A stretch of 42,382 nt of DNA from Pseudomonadota bacterium (GCA_017881245.1 JADGRC010000378.1:1-42382); one strand, 5' to 3'. Positions 33,196-41,864 are shown, counted from the first letter of the stretch. Notes: a model not told the origin generated them from the letters alone. Made by a program: numbers and translations.

Positions 33196-33858
33196 ATGGC
33201 GGATTCGCGCACCATAAGTGTTCTCCTCGTGGATGATCATCATCTCTTTCGCGAGGGACTGCGCGCTGTCGTTGCTGATGCCGATGACATCGTGGTCTGT
33301 GGCGAAGCCTCCACGGGACGCGAGGCGTTCGAGATGGTGGACCGTCTGAAACCGGACGTCGTGACGGTTGACGTGACGCTGCCCGACGGCGACGGAATCC
33401 TGGCAACCCGGGAGATCCTACGCCGTCAACCGAACACACGCGTCCTCATGCTCACGATGCACGGAAATCACTATTACGTGTCGCAGGCTTTGTCGGCGGG
33501 TGCCAAGGGGTACGCGTTGAAGGAACAGCGTCCCACCGAGATTCTGGAAGCGCTACGCGCCGTGGCCAGAGGCGAAACTTATGTCGCGCCGCAACTGCCA
33601 CAGGAGCTTGGCGCAGCGCCGACAGGGACCCGCAAGGGCAACGGAGCAACCAATCCCCTCGATACGCTGTCTCCGCGCGAACGAGACATCTTCGATCTCA
33701 TCGTGCGGGGCTACACGAACACGTCGATGGCGGAAACGCTTCAATTGAGTGTGAAGACGATCGAGACCCACCGCGCCCACATCAATAAGAAGCTGCGCGT
33801 GCATTCCACCGGAGAGCTGATCCGTCTGGCCGCGCTGCACGGTCTGGTCGCGACCTGA
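33196..33858 (+). CDS. NarL/FixJ-type response regulator
   Basis: The 220-residue protein has a receiver domain (about 7-120) with acidic pocket D13-D14, phospho-acceptor D59 (V-T-V-D-V-T-L-P), T87 and K109 (Y-A-L-K-E), and a C-terminal LuxR-type helix-turn-helix (about 155-210: L-S-P-R-E-R-D-I-F, then S-V-K-T-I-E-T-H-R). Phosphorylation should change DNA binding. The sequence M-A-D-S-R-T-I-S-V-L-L-V-D-D-H makes ATG 33196 the likely start; an upstream in-frame start at 33154 lies after the terminator but adds no known sequence. It converges on the sensor kinase gene with a 24-nt gap. Confidence 0.92.
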   Translation: MADSRTISVLLVDDHHLFREGLRAVVADADDIVVCGEASTGREAFEMVDRLKPDVVTVDVTLPDGDGILATREILRRQPNTRVLMLTMHGNHYYVSQALSAGAKGYALKEQRPTEILEALRAVARGETYVAPQLPQELGAAPTGTRKGNGATNPLDTLSPRERDIFDLIVRGYTNTSMAETLQLSVKTIETHRAHINKKLRVHSTGELIRLAALHGLVAT

Positions 33859-33882
33859 CGGATTGCGCCACGGTCGCTACGG

Positions 33883-34653
33883 TCACGGGGGTTGGGGAGC
33901 TCGTTCCGTCGGAATGAACAGGGTGAATGTGCATCCCTGCCCCTTTCCACCGCTCTGCGCGCTCAAGGATCCGCCGTGAAGCTCGGCCAGTAGCCGCGCC
34001 AAAGGTAGCTCGATCCCGAGGCCACCGGGACGCCGGGCCTCGGGCTCGCCGCCCGGACGGAACGGTGTGAATATTCCGGCCAGGGCGTCGATGGAAAGGC
34101 CCGGGCCGCGATCACGCACCACGATGCAAGCGGCCCCATCGATCACGGCGACCTGAACGTCGATTGTTCCCCCGACCGGTGTCGCTTGAATCGCGTTCTT
34201 CAGAAGGAATGAAGCCACGTCGTGCAAGCGGCGCGCGTCCCCCGTGACCCCAACTGGTTCACCGACAATGGACAGGTTCAGTTGGGCTTGCACCTCCGCC
34301 GCCGCGGGCCGCAATTCGTCCACCGCCTGACGAACCGTTTTCGCCAGGTCCACAGACAGCCTGTCAATCCGCAGGCGCCCCACCAAGGCGCGAGTCAGAT
34401 CGAGCGCTCCCCCTATCAACTCACTTTGCGCTCGAGCGCTGGTCTCGATGGCGTCGAGCGCCGTCTCCCGATCGCCTGGCCGCCCGATCCGCAGGACGTG
34501 AGCCCACATCAATATGGCGCCGAGGGGGGTCCTCAATTCATGGGCCAACAGCGCGACGAATTCGTGCATTCCCTGCTGGAATTCATCCAGGCGCCCGCCG
34601 AGCTCCTCGATCCTGGCCCGTAAGCCCGGGACATCATCACCGTCACTGGACAT
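33883..34653 (-). CDS. Soluble sensorless histidine kinase
   Basis: The 256-residue protein has a short coiled coil (about 9-30), a HisKA helix with H38 in L-L-A-H-E-L-R-T-P-L-G, and a HATPase domain with N153 (L-L-K-N-A-I-Q), D-R-G-P-G-L-S and G-G-L-G-I-E-L-P-L-A. No sensor domain or membrane span is present, so its input must come from a partner protein. A GGGAG Shine-Dalgarno precedes ATG 34653. The convergent response regulator is a natural partner candidate, though not proven. Confidence 0.9.
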   Translation of the reverse strand: MSSDGDDVPGLRARIEELGGRLDEFQQGMHEFVALLAHELRTPLGAILMWAHVLRIGRPGDRETALDAIETSARAQSELIGGALDLTRALVGRLRIDRLSVDLAKTVRQAVDELRPAAAEVQAQLNLSIVGEPVGVTGDARRLHDVASFLLKNAIQATPVGGTIDVQVAVIDGAACIVVRDRGPGLSIDALAGIFTPFRPGGEPEARRPGGLGIELPLARLLAELHGGSLSAQSGGKGQGCTFTLFIPTERAPQPP

Positions 34654-34758
34654 CCGGAGTCTCCCCGCCCGCATCCATCGGGGCCCCCGGGACGATTCTC
34701 GAAGGTAGCAGAACAAGTGCCCTCCCGGCGGCGACGGCATGATGCCACAATTGCCGGA

Positions 34759-35943
34759 TCACGGGATCTCGTTGGCTTCAAGAACGCGCAGGGTGTTTGC
34801 CCCCAGAATCTTCTCGAGGTCCCCGACGGACAACCCACGCGCGCGCAGCTCAGCGGTCAAGGCAGGCAGTCGACTGGCGTCCTCGAGTCCGGCGGGGGTG
34901 GCGGGAATTCCGTCGAAGTCACTGCCCAGGCAGACGTGATCGACGCCCGCTACCTCGACCATGTGCATCACGTGATCGGCCAGGTTGGCGAGCGGAACCG
35001 GCGGCAGCCGCGCGGAATCCTTGCGCACGCGTTGCCAGGATTCGTCGATGGGGAGATCCTTGTATCTCGCCCAGATGGGTGCCTGGGCGCGCGCGGTGCC
35101 AACATCCAGAAAACCCGGGTTGTAGTTCACGCAGACCGCGCCGCCGTTTCGAGCCACGGCGCGCAACATGGCATCGCTGACGTTGCGGGGAACGTTGGTC
35201 AGCGCGCGCGCCGAGGAGTGCGACAAGATCACGGGCCTCGTGACGTAACGGATGGCGTCCCAAAACAGGGGGTCGGACGCGTGTGACAGATCCACGAGAA
35301 CGCCGAGGCGTGCCATTTCGTCGATGATCTGGCGCCCGAAGGTGGTGAGTCCCCGACCATCACCGTCGTCGCCACTCGATCCACCGATGTCGTTGGAATT
35401 CGTCCAGGTCAGGGTCATGTACCGAACCCCTTCCGCGGCCAGGCGGCGCAAGTGTCCCACTTGCTCGGAGGGCGGACCCTGGCCCAGGGAATGTCCCCCT
35501 TCGACCCCCAACAGAACCGATGCGACGTCCCGCTCGGCGTTCGCGCGAACGTCGCGCGCGAAGCGGGCCAACGCCAATCGGCCGCTGCCGTGCGCCACGA
35601 GATCCTGAACCGCTCTCACCTGGCGCAGCGACTCCGAAAAATAGGCTCCAGGCGGCGTGCGCCGGGGGAACACGAAGATGGAAAGGAACTGGCCGTCAAT
35701 CCCACCCGCGCGCATCTTCGGGAAGTCCAGCTGGGCATCCGGGATCCCGTCGAGGAAGTCTGCGCCCTGATAGACGATCCTCTGGGTGGTGTCGGCGTGT
35801 GCGTCGACGACGATCGCGCGGGCATGCAGCGCCCCCACGTCGGCCGGAATGGCGGATCTGGTCGCCGCGAACCCGGCGGGAGGAGCCGGAAACAGACCGG
35901 CAACCAGCGACCACAATAGGGGAAAACCGATGGCCGAGAACAT
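34759..35943 (-). CDS. Secreted M19 dipeptidase (renal dipeptidase type)
   Basis: The 394-residue zinc peptidase has a signal peptide (about 1-26). The metal-binding pattern of the family is present: H and D in V-V-D-A-H-A-D-T, Glu in L-G-V-E-G-G, His in V-D-L-S-H-A-S and in L-S-H-S-S-A-R, and Asp in G-S-D-F-D-G. Such enzymes cleave dipeptides, including some with D-residues or beta-lactam-like substrates. It would act in the periplasm. A GGGGAGG Shine-Dalgarno precedes ATG 35943. Confidence 0.92.
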   Translation of the reverse strand: MFSAIGFPLLWSLVAGLFPAPPAGFAATRSAIPADVGALHARAIVVDAHADTTQRIVYQGADFLDGIPDAQLDFPKMRAGGIDGQFLSIFVFPRRTPPGAYFSESLRQVRAVQDLVAHGSGRLALARFARDVRANAERDVASVLLGVEGGHSLGQGPPSEQVGHLRRLAAEGVRYMTLTWTNSNDIGGSSGDDGDGRGLTTFGRQIIDEMARLGVLVDLSHASDPLFWDAIRYVTRPVILSHSSARALTNVPRNVSDAMLRAVARNGGAVCVNYNPGFLDVGTARAQAPIWARYKDLPIDESWQRVRKDSARLPPVPLANLADHVMHMVEVAGVDHVCLGSDFDGIPATPAGLEDASRLPALTAELRARGLSVGDLEKILGANTLRVLEANEIP

Positions 35944-35958
35944 GCGCGCGAACCTCCC

Positions 35959-36735
35959 CTACCCCGGCTTCCGCGCCGCGACCAGGATCGACACGCCAAA
36001 AGGGGGGCGAATCCGCGGTGCCGTCATCACGTCGAGGTCGAAAATCCTCGACAACACGCGATTCATGAGCGGCGAATTCATCTCGCTTTCGCTACCAAAG
36101 GGGTGGCGCCAGACCTTCATGATCTGACGCGCAGACCAGATGGATCCAAACAGGAGATAGTTGAAATGAAAGTGCGTTCGTGGTTCCAGGCCCGCGGCCC
36201 GGATCCGATCCAGCAGAGGCGCCATACGATATCGCCGTCTGTGCAACGAAACGTCGTCCTGGAAGCCCCACAAAATCGGAAACGCTGGCACCGTGATAAG
36301 CGCGTTGTGCCCGGGTTTGAGAACGCGCGCCACCTCGGTCAGCGCTCCCACGTCATCGTCGACGTGTTCGATGATGTCTGTCGCAAGGACCAGGGAGAAT
36401 GTTCCGTCGGCGAACGGGATGGCGTTGATGTCGCCGTGCCGAACGGTCCCGAGCCCATTCTCCAGACAGAATCGAATTGCCTCCGGGCTCGAATCAAGGC
36501 CAGTCACATCGGAGAAACCCATCTCGCGGAGCATGCGCAGGTTGGTGCCGGAACTGGTCCCGATGTCGAGTATCGGAGAACCAGCCCGTATGCCCATGCC
36601 GCTGATAAGTCCCCCAAAGAGTTTGCGGCGGCCAACGTACCACCAGTGATCACGCTCCGACCGCGCGTCGGCTGCATAGACGGACTCCCGCAATCTTGAA
36701 TATCTCCTGGCAGCCGGTTCCGTCGCTGCCGACAC
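35959..36735 (-). CDS. Class I SAM-dependent methyltransferase
   Basis: The 258-residue protein has the SAM motif I-L-D-I-G-T-S-S-G-T-N (55-65), an acidic residue at the end of beta2 (L-D-S-S-P-E-A-I) and the D-I-I-E-H-V-D-D motif. The end of the protein (R-P-P-F-G-V-S-I-L-V-A-A-R-K) is hydrophobic. Similar Methyltransf_11-type enzymes often modify sugars or lipids, but no substrate is supported. The start is GTG 36735; TATACT lies 5 nt before it. Confidence 0.85.
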   Translation of the reverse strand: MSAATEPAARRYSRLRESVYAADARSERDHWWYVGRRKLFGGLISGMGIRAGSPILDIGTSSGTNLRMLREMGFSDVTGLDSSPEAIRFCLENGLGTVRHGDINAIPFADGTFSLVLATDIIEHVDDDVGALTEVARVLKPGHNALITVPAFPILWGFQDDVSLHRRRYRMAPLLDRIRAAGLEPRTHFHFNYLLFGSIWSARQIMKVWRHPFGSESEMNSPLMNRVLSRIFDLDVMTAPRIRPPFGVSILVAARKPG

Positions 36736-36740
36736 AGCCT

Positions 36741-36746
36741 AGTATA
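36741..36746 (-). promoter_or_regulatory. candidate -10 element of the methyltransferase gene
   Basis: TATACT on the minus strand, 5 nt before GTG 36735, with no Shine-Dalgarno. Confidence 0.35.
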
Positions 36747-36859
36747 GGGTCCGAGGCCCCACAAGCGCGGCGAATCATCCGCCCACCTCCGCGCCACCTC
36801 CATGGCGAGCCGACCGCGCGCGTGGTGGATTTGCCTTTGTTCTCGTGGCGCCGGGGACC

Positions 36860-36865
36860 GATAAT
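36860..36865 (+). promoter_or_regulatory. candidate -10 element of the single-domain response regulator gene
   Basis: GATAAT (5 of 6 to consensus), 7 nt before GTG 36873, with no Shine-Dalgarno in the gap. Confidence 0.4.
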
Positions 36866-36872
36866 CCCACGC

Positions 36873-37304
36873 GTGTTGTCTCCTCCAGGTACCCCAAACG
36901 CGAACGACGCGCGCTCGGAGGACCGCAAACGAATACTGGTCGTCGACGACGAGCCGCTTATGGGGTCGGCGATCTCCCGGGTGTTGGCGGAACACGAGGT
37001 CGTGGCATTGACGTCGGCACGCAGCGCACTGTGTCGCATCTCCGCGGGGGAGAGCTTCGACGTCATTTTGTGCGACGTCATGATGCCCGACTTCAGCGGA
37101 ATGGACCTCTATGAAGGCATTGCCCGCCAGGCGCCAGAACTTTTGGACCGGTTGGTCTTCATGACGGGAGGTGCGTATACGCAAGACGCAATCAACTTCC
37201 TCGACCGTGTTCCGAACGCCCGACTGGAGAAACCAATCCTGCCTCGGGCCCTTCACGACGCCATGGCATCGATTCTCCCGTTGGGAACGGCCGGCGCCCG
37301 GTGA
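36873..37304 (+). CDS. Single-domain response regulator (receiver only)
   Basis: The 143-residue protein consists of a receiver domain with D25-D26, phospho-acceptor D68 (I-L-C-D-V-M-M-P-D), T in F-M-T-G-G and K in L-E-K-P-I-L-P. No output domain follows, so it probably acts by protein-protein binding or in a phosphorelay. The start is uncertain: GTG 36873 or TTG 36876 are favoured because GATAAT lies 7 nt upstream of 36873. An ATG at 36696 would overlap the divergent methyltransferase and add unlike sequence. Confidence 0.8.
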   Translation: MLSPPGTPNANDARSEDRKRILVVDDEPLMGSAISRVLAEHEVVALTSARSALCRISAGESFDVILCDVMMPDFSGMDLYEGIARQAPELLDRLVFMTGGAYTQDAINFLDRVPNARLEKPILPRALHDAMASILPLGTAGAR

Positions 37305-37336
37305 GGGCAGGCTGATGGCGCGTTTGGGCACCCGGT

Positions 37337-37365
37337 TTGACACCAGGCGCCCAGGCGGTGAAACT
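37337..37365 (+). promoter_or_regulatory. candidate promoter of the cysteine-rich repeat lipoprotein gene
   Basis: A perfect -35 TTGACA (37337-37342), 17 nt, then GAAACT (3 of 6). It supports a start downstream of it, at GTG 37459. Confidence 0.35.
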
Positions 37366-37458
37366 CGCTTTCGGTCGTCCTGGACGTCCCAATGCCTGGA
37401 CGCCCTACCCCATTTTGAAATCCGCACGAATGAGGCAAGGTTTTCCCGCAGGCGACAG

Positions 37459-39858
37459 GTGAGCATCTTCGGTCGAGGTCGTGCCGCGATCTGGATCGCG
37501 CTTGGGGCTTTGTTCGTCGTCGCCGTCGGGAGCGTCGCCTGTCAGGATCGACGCGCCACAGTCGAGGTGACCGTCACCAGCAATGACGCCCTGCCCGCGA
37601 TCGCTCGGATTGTCGTGACGGCGTCGACGACCGGTCACGCGGTTTCGGTCACCGCCAAGCGGTCCGCGGGCGCCCCGTTGGCACTGCCCGCGGCCGTCCG
37701 GCTGAACGTGACAAGCCTGGGCATCGGCGACACCGCCATCGAAGCAACGGCGTTCGACGCCTCGCAGACGCTGGTCGCCCGCGGAACATCCACCATCATC
37801 CTTCCGTCCAATGGCGCTGTTTTCGTGGATCTGCGCTGTGAGAATCTGGTCTGTGACCAGATCGCGGCCGACGCAGGCGTGGACGCCGGCACGGATTCGT
37901 CGGCGGTGGATGACGCCCCGGTCGGGGACGCGGACGCCACGACGGTCCCGAATCCGACGTGCGGGAATGGGCGAGTCGACTTCAGTTCCGGCGAGACCTG
38001 CGACATCGCCCGTTCCCCCGAGCTTCCAGGCGCCTGCCCGACCAGCTGCGACGACGGTATCGCCTGTACGCGCGACCAGCGCGTCGGCGATCTTTGTACG
38101 GCATCGTGCGAACACGTCGAGATCATCGCGAACATTCCCGGAGACGGATGCTGTCCCGCCCGGGCAGAGCGCGGCACGGATACCGATTGTTCGCCGAGCT
38201 GCGGAAACCAAATCGTCGATCCCGGCGAAGCCTGCGACACCGCCATCCCGAGTGGACCGGGGGTTTGCCCCGACACTTCGTCGTGCGACGACAACGACCC
38301 TTGCACGACCGATCAGCTGATCTCCGATGCCACATGTTCCGCGCGTTGCCTTCACACGCCGGTGCTGACGGCGGACGCCGGGGACGGGTGCTGTCCCCTC
38401 GGCGCGAACGCGACGGACGACGCCGATTGCCCGGCATCTTGTGGCAACGGAATCCAAGAGCCCGGGGAGGAGTGCGACGTAGGCATTGCCTCGGGGAAGG
38501 AGGGGGCCTGTCAGACTGTCTCGAGTTGCGACGACGGCCTGCCCTGCACCTTTGACACCTTGGTCGGTTCGGCTTGCCAGACGCGGTGCACGCGCACCGT
38601 GATCGAAACGCCCGCTCCCGGAGACGGCTGCTGCCCCCGGGCGGGCTTGACCCGAAATGTCGACGCCGACTGCCCGGCGATCTGCGGCAACGGCGTTCTG
38701 GAGGCGGGCGAGACGTGCGACTCGGCCCTGCCGGCCACGGCGGTGGGCGGTTGCCCGCTCGCGTGTCCCGGGCCGCCGGCAGCCTGTGCTCAGTTCGTCC
38801 GGCAAGGATCATCAACGAGGTGTTCGGCCGCGTGTGTGGCCGTGGCGGTCGCTGGCTGCGGCCCGACGTCGGACGGTTGCTGTCCCAAGGGGTGCACACA
38901 CGCCAGCGATCCCGATTGCTCCGCGACCTGTGGCAATGGAAGGCTGGACGCCGGGGAGACCTGTGACACCGCGATCTCCTCGGGTCCCGGAGGGTGTCCT
39001 CACAGTTGTTCGGACGGCGTCCCATGCACGGACGACCTCCTGGTGGATGCCGACACTTGCAGCGCGCGTTGCGTCTTCATCGCGACGACAACCATTCGGA
39101 ACGGTGACGGATGCTGCCCGCCCGGAGCCCACGCGGGCATCGACACGGATTGTGCGGCCACGTGCGGCAACGGCGTGGTCGAGATCCCCTGGGAAACATG
39201 CGACACGACCAGCACGCCATCGTCGTGCTCAGCATCGTGTCCGCCGCCCGAAACCTGTGCCACATGGAAGCGTACCTCCACGTCGGACTGCGACGCCCGT
39301 TGTACCCGACAGCCAATCGTCGCGTGCGCCAACGGGGATGGGTGCTGCGCCCCCGGTTGCAATGCCGCCAACGATTCCGATTGTGTCCCTCGCTGCGGCA
39401 ACGGAATTTTGGAACCTCCGGAGACGTGTGACCGCGGGATCACGGCCGGCCACGCAGGGGCCTGTTCGGCTTCTTGCTCCGATGGCGATCCGTGCACGCA
39501 GGACTTCGCCCATGGCACCGCGGAAAGCTGTACCCGCGTGTGTTCTCACGTCCGCATCACGGCATGCGGGGGAGGCGACCGGTGCTGCCCAGCGGGTTGC
39601 ACCGGGGAGACCGACGGCGATTGCGAGCCATCGTGTGGCGACGGTCAGGTCCAAGCCCAGGAGACCTGCGATCCGCCATCGACGTGCCCAACCAGTTGTC
39701 CGAGCGACGGTGATCCCTGTACGGTTGACCAGCTGGTCGGATCGGCGAACACCTGCTCCGCCGCCTGTGCACACGTTCCGATCTTGCGTTGTTCAGGAAC
39801 GCAAAGGGATGGCTGCTGCCCCACAGAATGTAGTACGGCCTCGGATTCAGATTGCTAG
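37459..39858 (+). CDS. Lipoprotein with eight myxobacterial-type cysteine-rich repeats
   Basis: From GTG 37459 the product has 799 residues. A signal peptide (I-W-I-A-L-G-A-L-F-V-V-A-V-G) leads to a likely lipid-modified Cys in S-V-A-C. A beta-rich domain follows (about 30-135), then an Asp/Ala-rich linker. From C168 to the end are eight repeats of about 79 residues, each beginning C-G-N-G/C-G-D-G, containing E-x-C-D, and ending G-D-G-C-C-P then D-x-D-C. This is the myxobacterial cysteine-rich repeat (DUF4215-like). Six units share a C-T-x-D-x-L-V-G pattern; units 4 and 6 have a variant middle. The protein stops right after the last D-C. It should be disulfide-rich and surface-exposed. An ATG at 37315 is an alternative start, but no signal peptide begins there. 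Confidence 0.85.
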   Translation: MSIFGRGRAAIWIALGALFVVAVGSVACQDRRATVEVTVTSNDALPAIARIVVTASTTGHAVSVTAKRSAGAPLALPAAVRLNVTSLGIGDTAIEATAFDASQTLVARGTSTIILPSNGAVFVDLRCENLVCDQIAADAGVDAGTDSSAVDDAPVGDADATTVPNPTCGNGRVDFSSGETCDIARSPELPGACPTSCDDGIACTRDQRVGDLCTASCEHVEIIANIPGDGCCPARAERGTDTDCSPSCGNQIVDPGEACDTAIPSGPGVCPDTSSCDDNDPCTTDQLISDATCSARCLHTPVLTADAGDGCCPLGANATDDADCPASCGNGIQEPGEECDVGIASGKEGACQTVSSCDDGLPCTFDTLVGSACQTRCTRTVIETPAPGDGCCPRAGLTRNVDADCPAICGNGVLEAGETCDSALPATAVGGCPLACPGPPAACAQFVRQGSSTRCSAACVAVAVAGCGPTSDGCCPKGCTHASDPDCSATCGNGRLDAGETCDTAISSGPGGCPHSCSDGVPCTDDLLVDADTCSARCVFIATTTIRNGDGCCPPGAHAGIDTDCAATCGNGVVEIPWETCDTTSTPSSCSASCPPPETCATWKRTSTSDCDARCTRQPIVACANGDGCCAPGCNAANDSDCVPRCGNGILEPPETCDRGITAGHAGACSASCSDGDPCTQDFAHGTAESCTRVCSHVRITACGGGDRCCPAGCTGETDGDCEPSCGDGQVQAQETCDPPSTCPTSCPSDGDPCTVDQLVGSANTCSAACAHVPILRCSGTQRDGCCPTECSTASDSDC
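37960..39855 (+). repeat. eight tandem cysteine-rich repeat units (protein level)
   Basis: Each unit is about 237 nt (79 codons) long, starting with the C-G-N-G motif. Units are diverged in DNA, so they are old rather than recently expanded. Confidence 0.85.
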
Positions 39859-39964
39859 CGCGCGGACCTCTCGCGTCCAAGGGGCACGACCTGCCCCGGT
39901 TCAGTCAGGTCCTACGGAAGTCCACCGGGCGGCATCGGCGTCTCTTGGACGTCTCTCGGCGTGG

Positions 39965-39998
39965 CATCGGGGTCCGATCTGGGTCCCATCGGGGTCCG
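39965..39998. repeat. 12-bp direct repeat CATCGGGGTCCG x2
   Basis: Exact copies at 39965-39976 and 39987-39998 with a 22-bp period. The second copy is the left part of a hairpin CGGGG-N6-CCCCG. Role unknown. Confidence 0.4.
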
Positions 39999-40022
39999 GT
40001 CCCCGTCCGGTCCCGCTCGCTA

Positions 40023-40051
40023 TTGACACCTGTGGACTCGCATCGTAGTTA
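40023..40051 (+). promoter_or_regulatory. weak candidate promoter of the ABC operon
   Basis: A perfect TTGACA (40023-40028), 17 nt, TAGTTA (40046-40051, poor -10). The leader would be about 120 nt. Confidence 0.3.
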
Positions 40052-40177
40052 GCCCGTCGGGCGCGGTGGACCTTCGGTTTTTCGGGTCGGGAATATTCGG
40101 CCGAGGGGCCCGGTTGTCGGTCGCAGCTTCGGAAATGCCGCGCCGGGTAATGTCACAAACGACCAAATGAGGGAACG

Positions 40178-41155
40178 ATGTCGGACCTGATGATTCGCGT
40201 CGAGAACTTGACCAAGGAATACGGCTCCTTCCGGGCGGTGGACAAGGTCACGTTCAACGTTCGCAAAGGCGAGGTGTTGGGTTTTCTCGGTCCAAACGGC
40301 GCCGGAAAATCGACCACCATGAAGATGCTGACCTGCTATCTCGCGCCCACCGCGGGGACGGCGACAGTCGCGGGCCATGACGTCTATGAGCAGTCCTTGG
40401 AGGTGCGCCGGCGCCTCGGCTATCTGCCCGAGGACACGCCACTTTACCGAGACATGACCGTCCTCGAATACTTGGAATTCGCGGCGGCCATGCGGCAGAT
40501 GGATCCCGCGAAAAGCCCGGCCCGCATCAAGGAGGTTGGCGGACGCTGTGGCCTGTCGGACGTCGCCGGAAAGCTGATTGGCGAGCTGTCCAAGGGGTTC
40601 CGTCAACGGCTGGGGCTGGCGCAAGCGATCTTGCACGATCCGGACATCTTGGTCCTGGACGAGCCGACGAGCGGCCTCGACCCGAACCAGATCGTCGAGA
40701 TCCGACGCCTGATCAAGGAGCTCGGTCAAGAAAAGACGGTCATCCTGTCCACGCACATCCTTCCCGAGGTGCAGGCCACCTGCACTCGAATTCTGATCAT
40801 CAGTGGGGGGAAACTGGTGGCCGACGACACGCCCGAGGCGCTGCGCGCCCGCGAAAAGGGCAGTCGCTACCGGGTGGTGGTCGAATCGAACGGAATCGCG
40901 CAAGACGCGATTCGCGACAAGTTGGCCTCCATCGGTGGTGTTGCGCGTTGTGAAAAAATCGCGACCGAGGCGGGAGCTCACGCCTTCGCTTTGGACGGTG
41001 GGGGCGCCACCGATCTTCGGCGTCACATCTTCCGCGCCGCGGTTGACAACCATTGGCCCCTTCTGGAACTGGTTCGCGAATCCGTCAGTCTCGAAGAGGT
41101 CTTCCGCAACCTGACCACGCGAGACGATGCCCGCCCCGAGGAGGCCCGCTCATGA
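40178..41155 (+). CDS. ABC transporter ATPase (GldA-like)
   Basis: The 325-residue ATPase has Walker A G-P-N-G-A-G-K-S-T (38-46), signature L-S-K-G-F-R-Q-R, Walker B L-V-L-D-E-P-T-S-G-L-D-P and switch His in L-S-T-H-I-L. A C-terminal extension of about 100 residues is as seen in Gld/CcmA-like ATPases. It pairs with the ABC-2 permease overlapping at ATGA and the GldG-like protein after it. In Bacteroidetes the gldA/F/G set is associated with gliding; in Myxococcota the same set is common but its cargo is not settled. A GAGGGA Shine-Dalgarno precedes ATG 40178. Confidence 0.92.
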   Translation: MSDLMIRVENLTKEYGSFRAVDKVTFNVRKGEVLGFLGPNGAGKSTTMKMLTCYLAPTAGTATVAGHDVYEQSLEVRRRLGYLPEDTPLYRDMTVLEYLEFAAAMRQMDPAKSPARIKEVGGRCGLSDVAGKLIGELSKGFRQRLGLAQAILHDPDILVLDEPTSGLDPNQIVEIRRLIKELGQEKTVILSTHILPEVQATCTRILIISGGKLVADDTPEALRAREKGSRYRVVVESNGIAQDAIRDKLASIGGVARCEKIATEAGAHAFALDGGGATDLRRHIFRAAVDNHWPLLELVRESVSLEEVFRNLTTRDDARPEEARS

Positions 41156-41862
41156 ACCCGGCATTGGTGATTTCCAAACGCGAGATCCGCACGTATTTCA
41201 ATTCGCCCGTCGCCTACATCGTCGTCACGGTCTTCACGATCGTCTTCGGATTCTTCTTCTTCAACAACCTGTTCGTCGAGAAGCAAGCCGACATGCGCAG
41301 CTTCTTCAGCTTGGCGCCCCTCATGTTTTGCTTCTTCGCCCCCGCCATCACGATGCGACTCTTGGCGGAGGAAAAGGGCTCGGGCACGATCGAGCTCTTG
41401 ATCACGATGCCGGTCCGTGACTGGGAGGTCGTCGTGGGAAAGTGGCTGGCGGCGATGGCGCTCCTGTGCACGACGCTGGCGCTGACCATGGCGTTCGCGA
41501 TTACCGTCTCCCGGCTTGGCCCCCTCGACAAAGGTCCGGCGGCCGCCGGCTACATCGGGCTCTTGCTGATGGGTGGGTCCTACGTCGCGATCGGCGTGAT
41601 GGCGTCCTCGTTCACGCGCAATCAGGTGGTCTCCCTGATCATCGCGTTTGGAATCTGTTTTGCGTTGTTCTTGTTCGGCAAGGTGTTGCCCTTCGTCCCC
41701 GACTATCTCAAACCTATCGTGTCGTTCCTGAGCACCGACACGCATTTCGAGAATGTCGCCCGAGGGATTATCGATTCCCGGGACGTGATCTATTACCTGT
41801 CGGTCATCACGGTGAGCTTGCTGATCGCGACCACCTCGCTTGAATCTCGGAAGTGGAAATAG
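41152..41862 (+). CDS. ABC-2 permease (GldF-like)
   Basis: The 236-residue inner-membrane protein has six hydrophobic segments, beginning at V-A-Y-I-V-V-T-V-F-T-I-V-F. The motif M-R-L-L-A-E-E-K-G-S-G-T-I-E-L-L is the family signature. ATG 41152 overlaps the ATPase stop by ATGA; the next gene starts 2 nt after the stop. Confidence 0.92.
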   Translation: MNPALVISKREIRTYFNSPVAYIVVTVFTIVFGFFFFNNLFVEKQADMRSFFSLAPLMFCFFAPAITMRLLAEEKGSGTIELLITMPVRDWEVVVGKWLAAMALLCTTLALTMAFAITVSRLGPLDKGPAAAGYIGLLLMGGSYVAIGVMASSFTRNQVVSLIIAFGICFALFLFGKVLPFVPDYLKPIVSFLSTDTHFENVARGIIDSRDVIYYLSVITVSLLIATTSLESRKWK

Positions 41863-41864
41863 CC

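Larger units (their letters stand above)
39859..40177. other. 319-bp intergenic region before the ABC operon
   Basis: No gene is supported here. It contains a 12-bp direct repeat with palindromic GC-rich flanks (39965-39998) and a weak promoter (40023-40051). Confidence 0.5.

Noticed and set aside
37405-38805. Long minus-strand open frame of 466 codons opposite the cysteine-rich repeat gene
   Set aside because: Antisense shadow of the high-GC repeat gene, with no recognisable motif.
38657-40048. Long open frame of 463 codons inside the cysteine-rich repeat gene
   Set aside because: It is a second-frame shadow of the repeat gene, rich in Arg/Pro/Ala with no signal, domain or start site; the Cys-rich frame explains the region.
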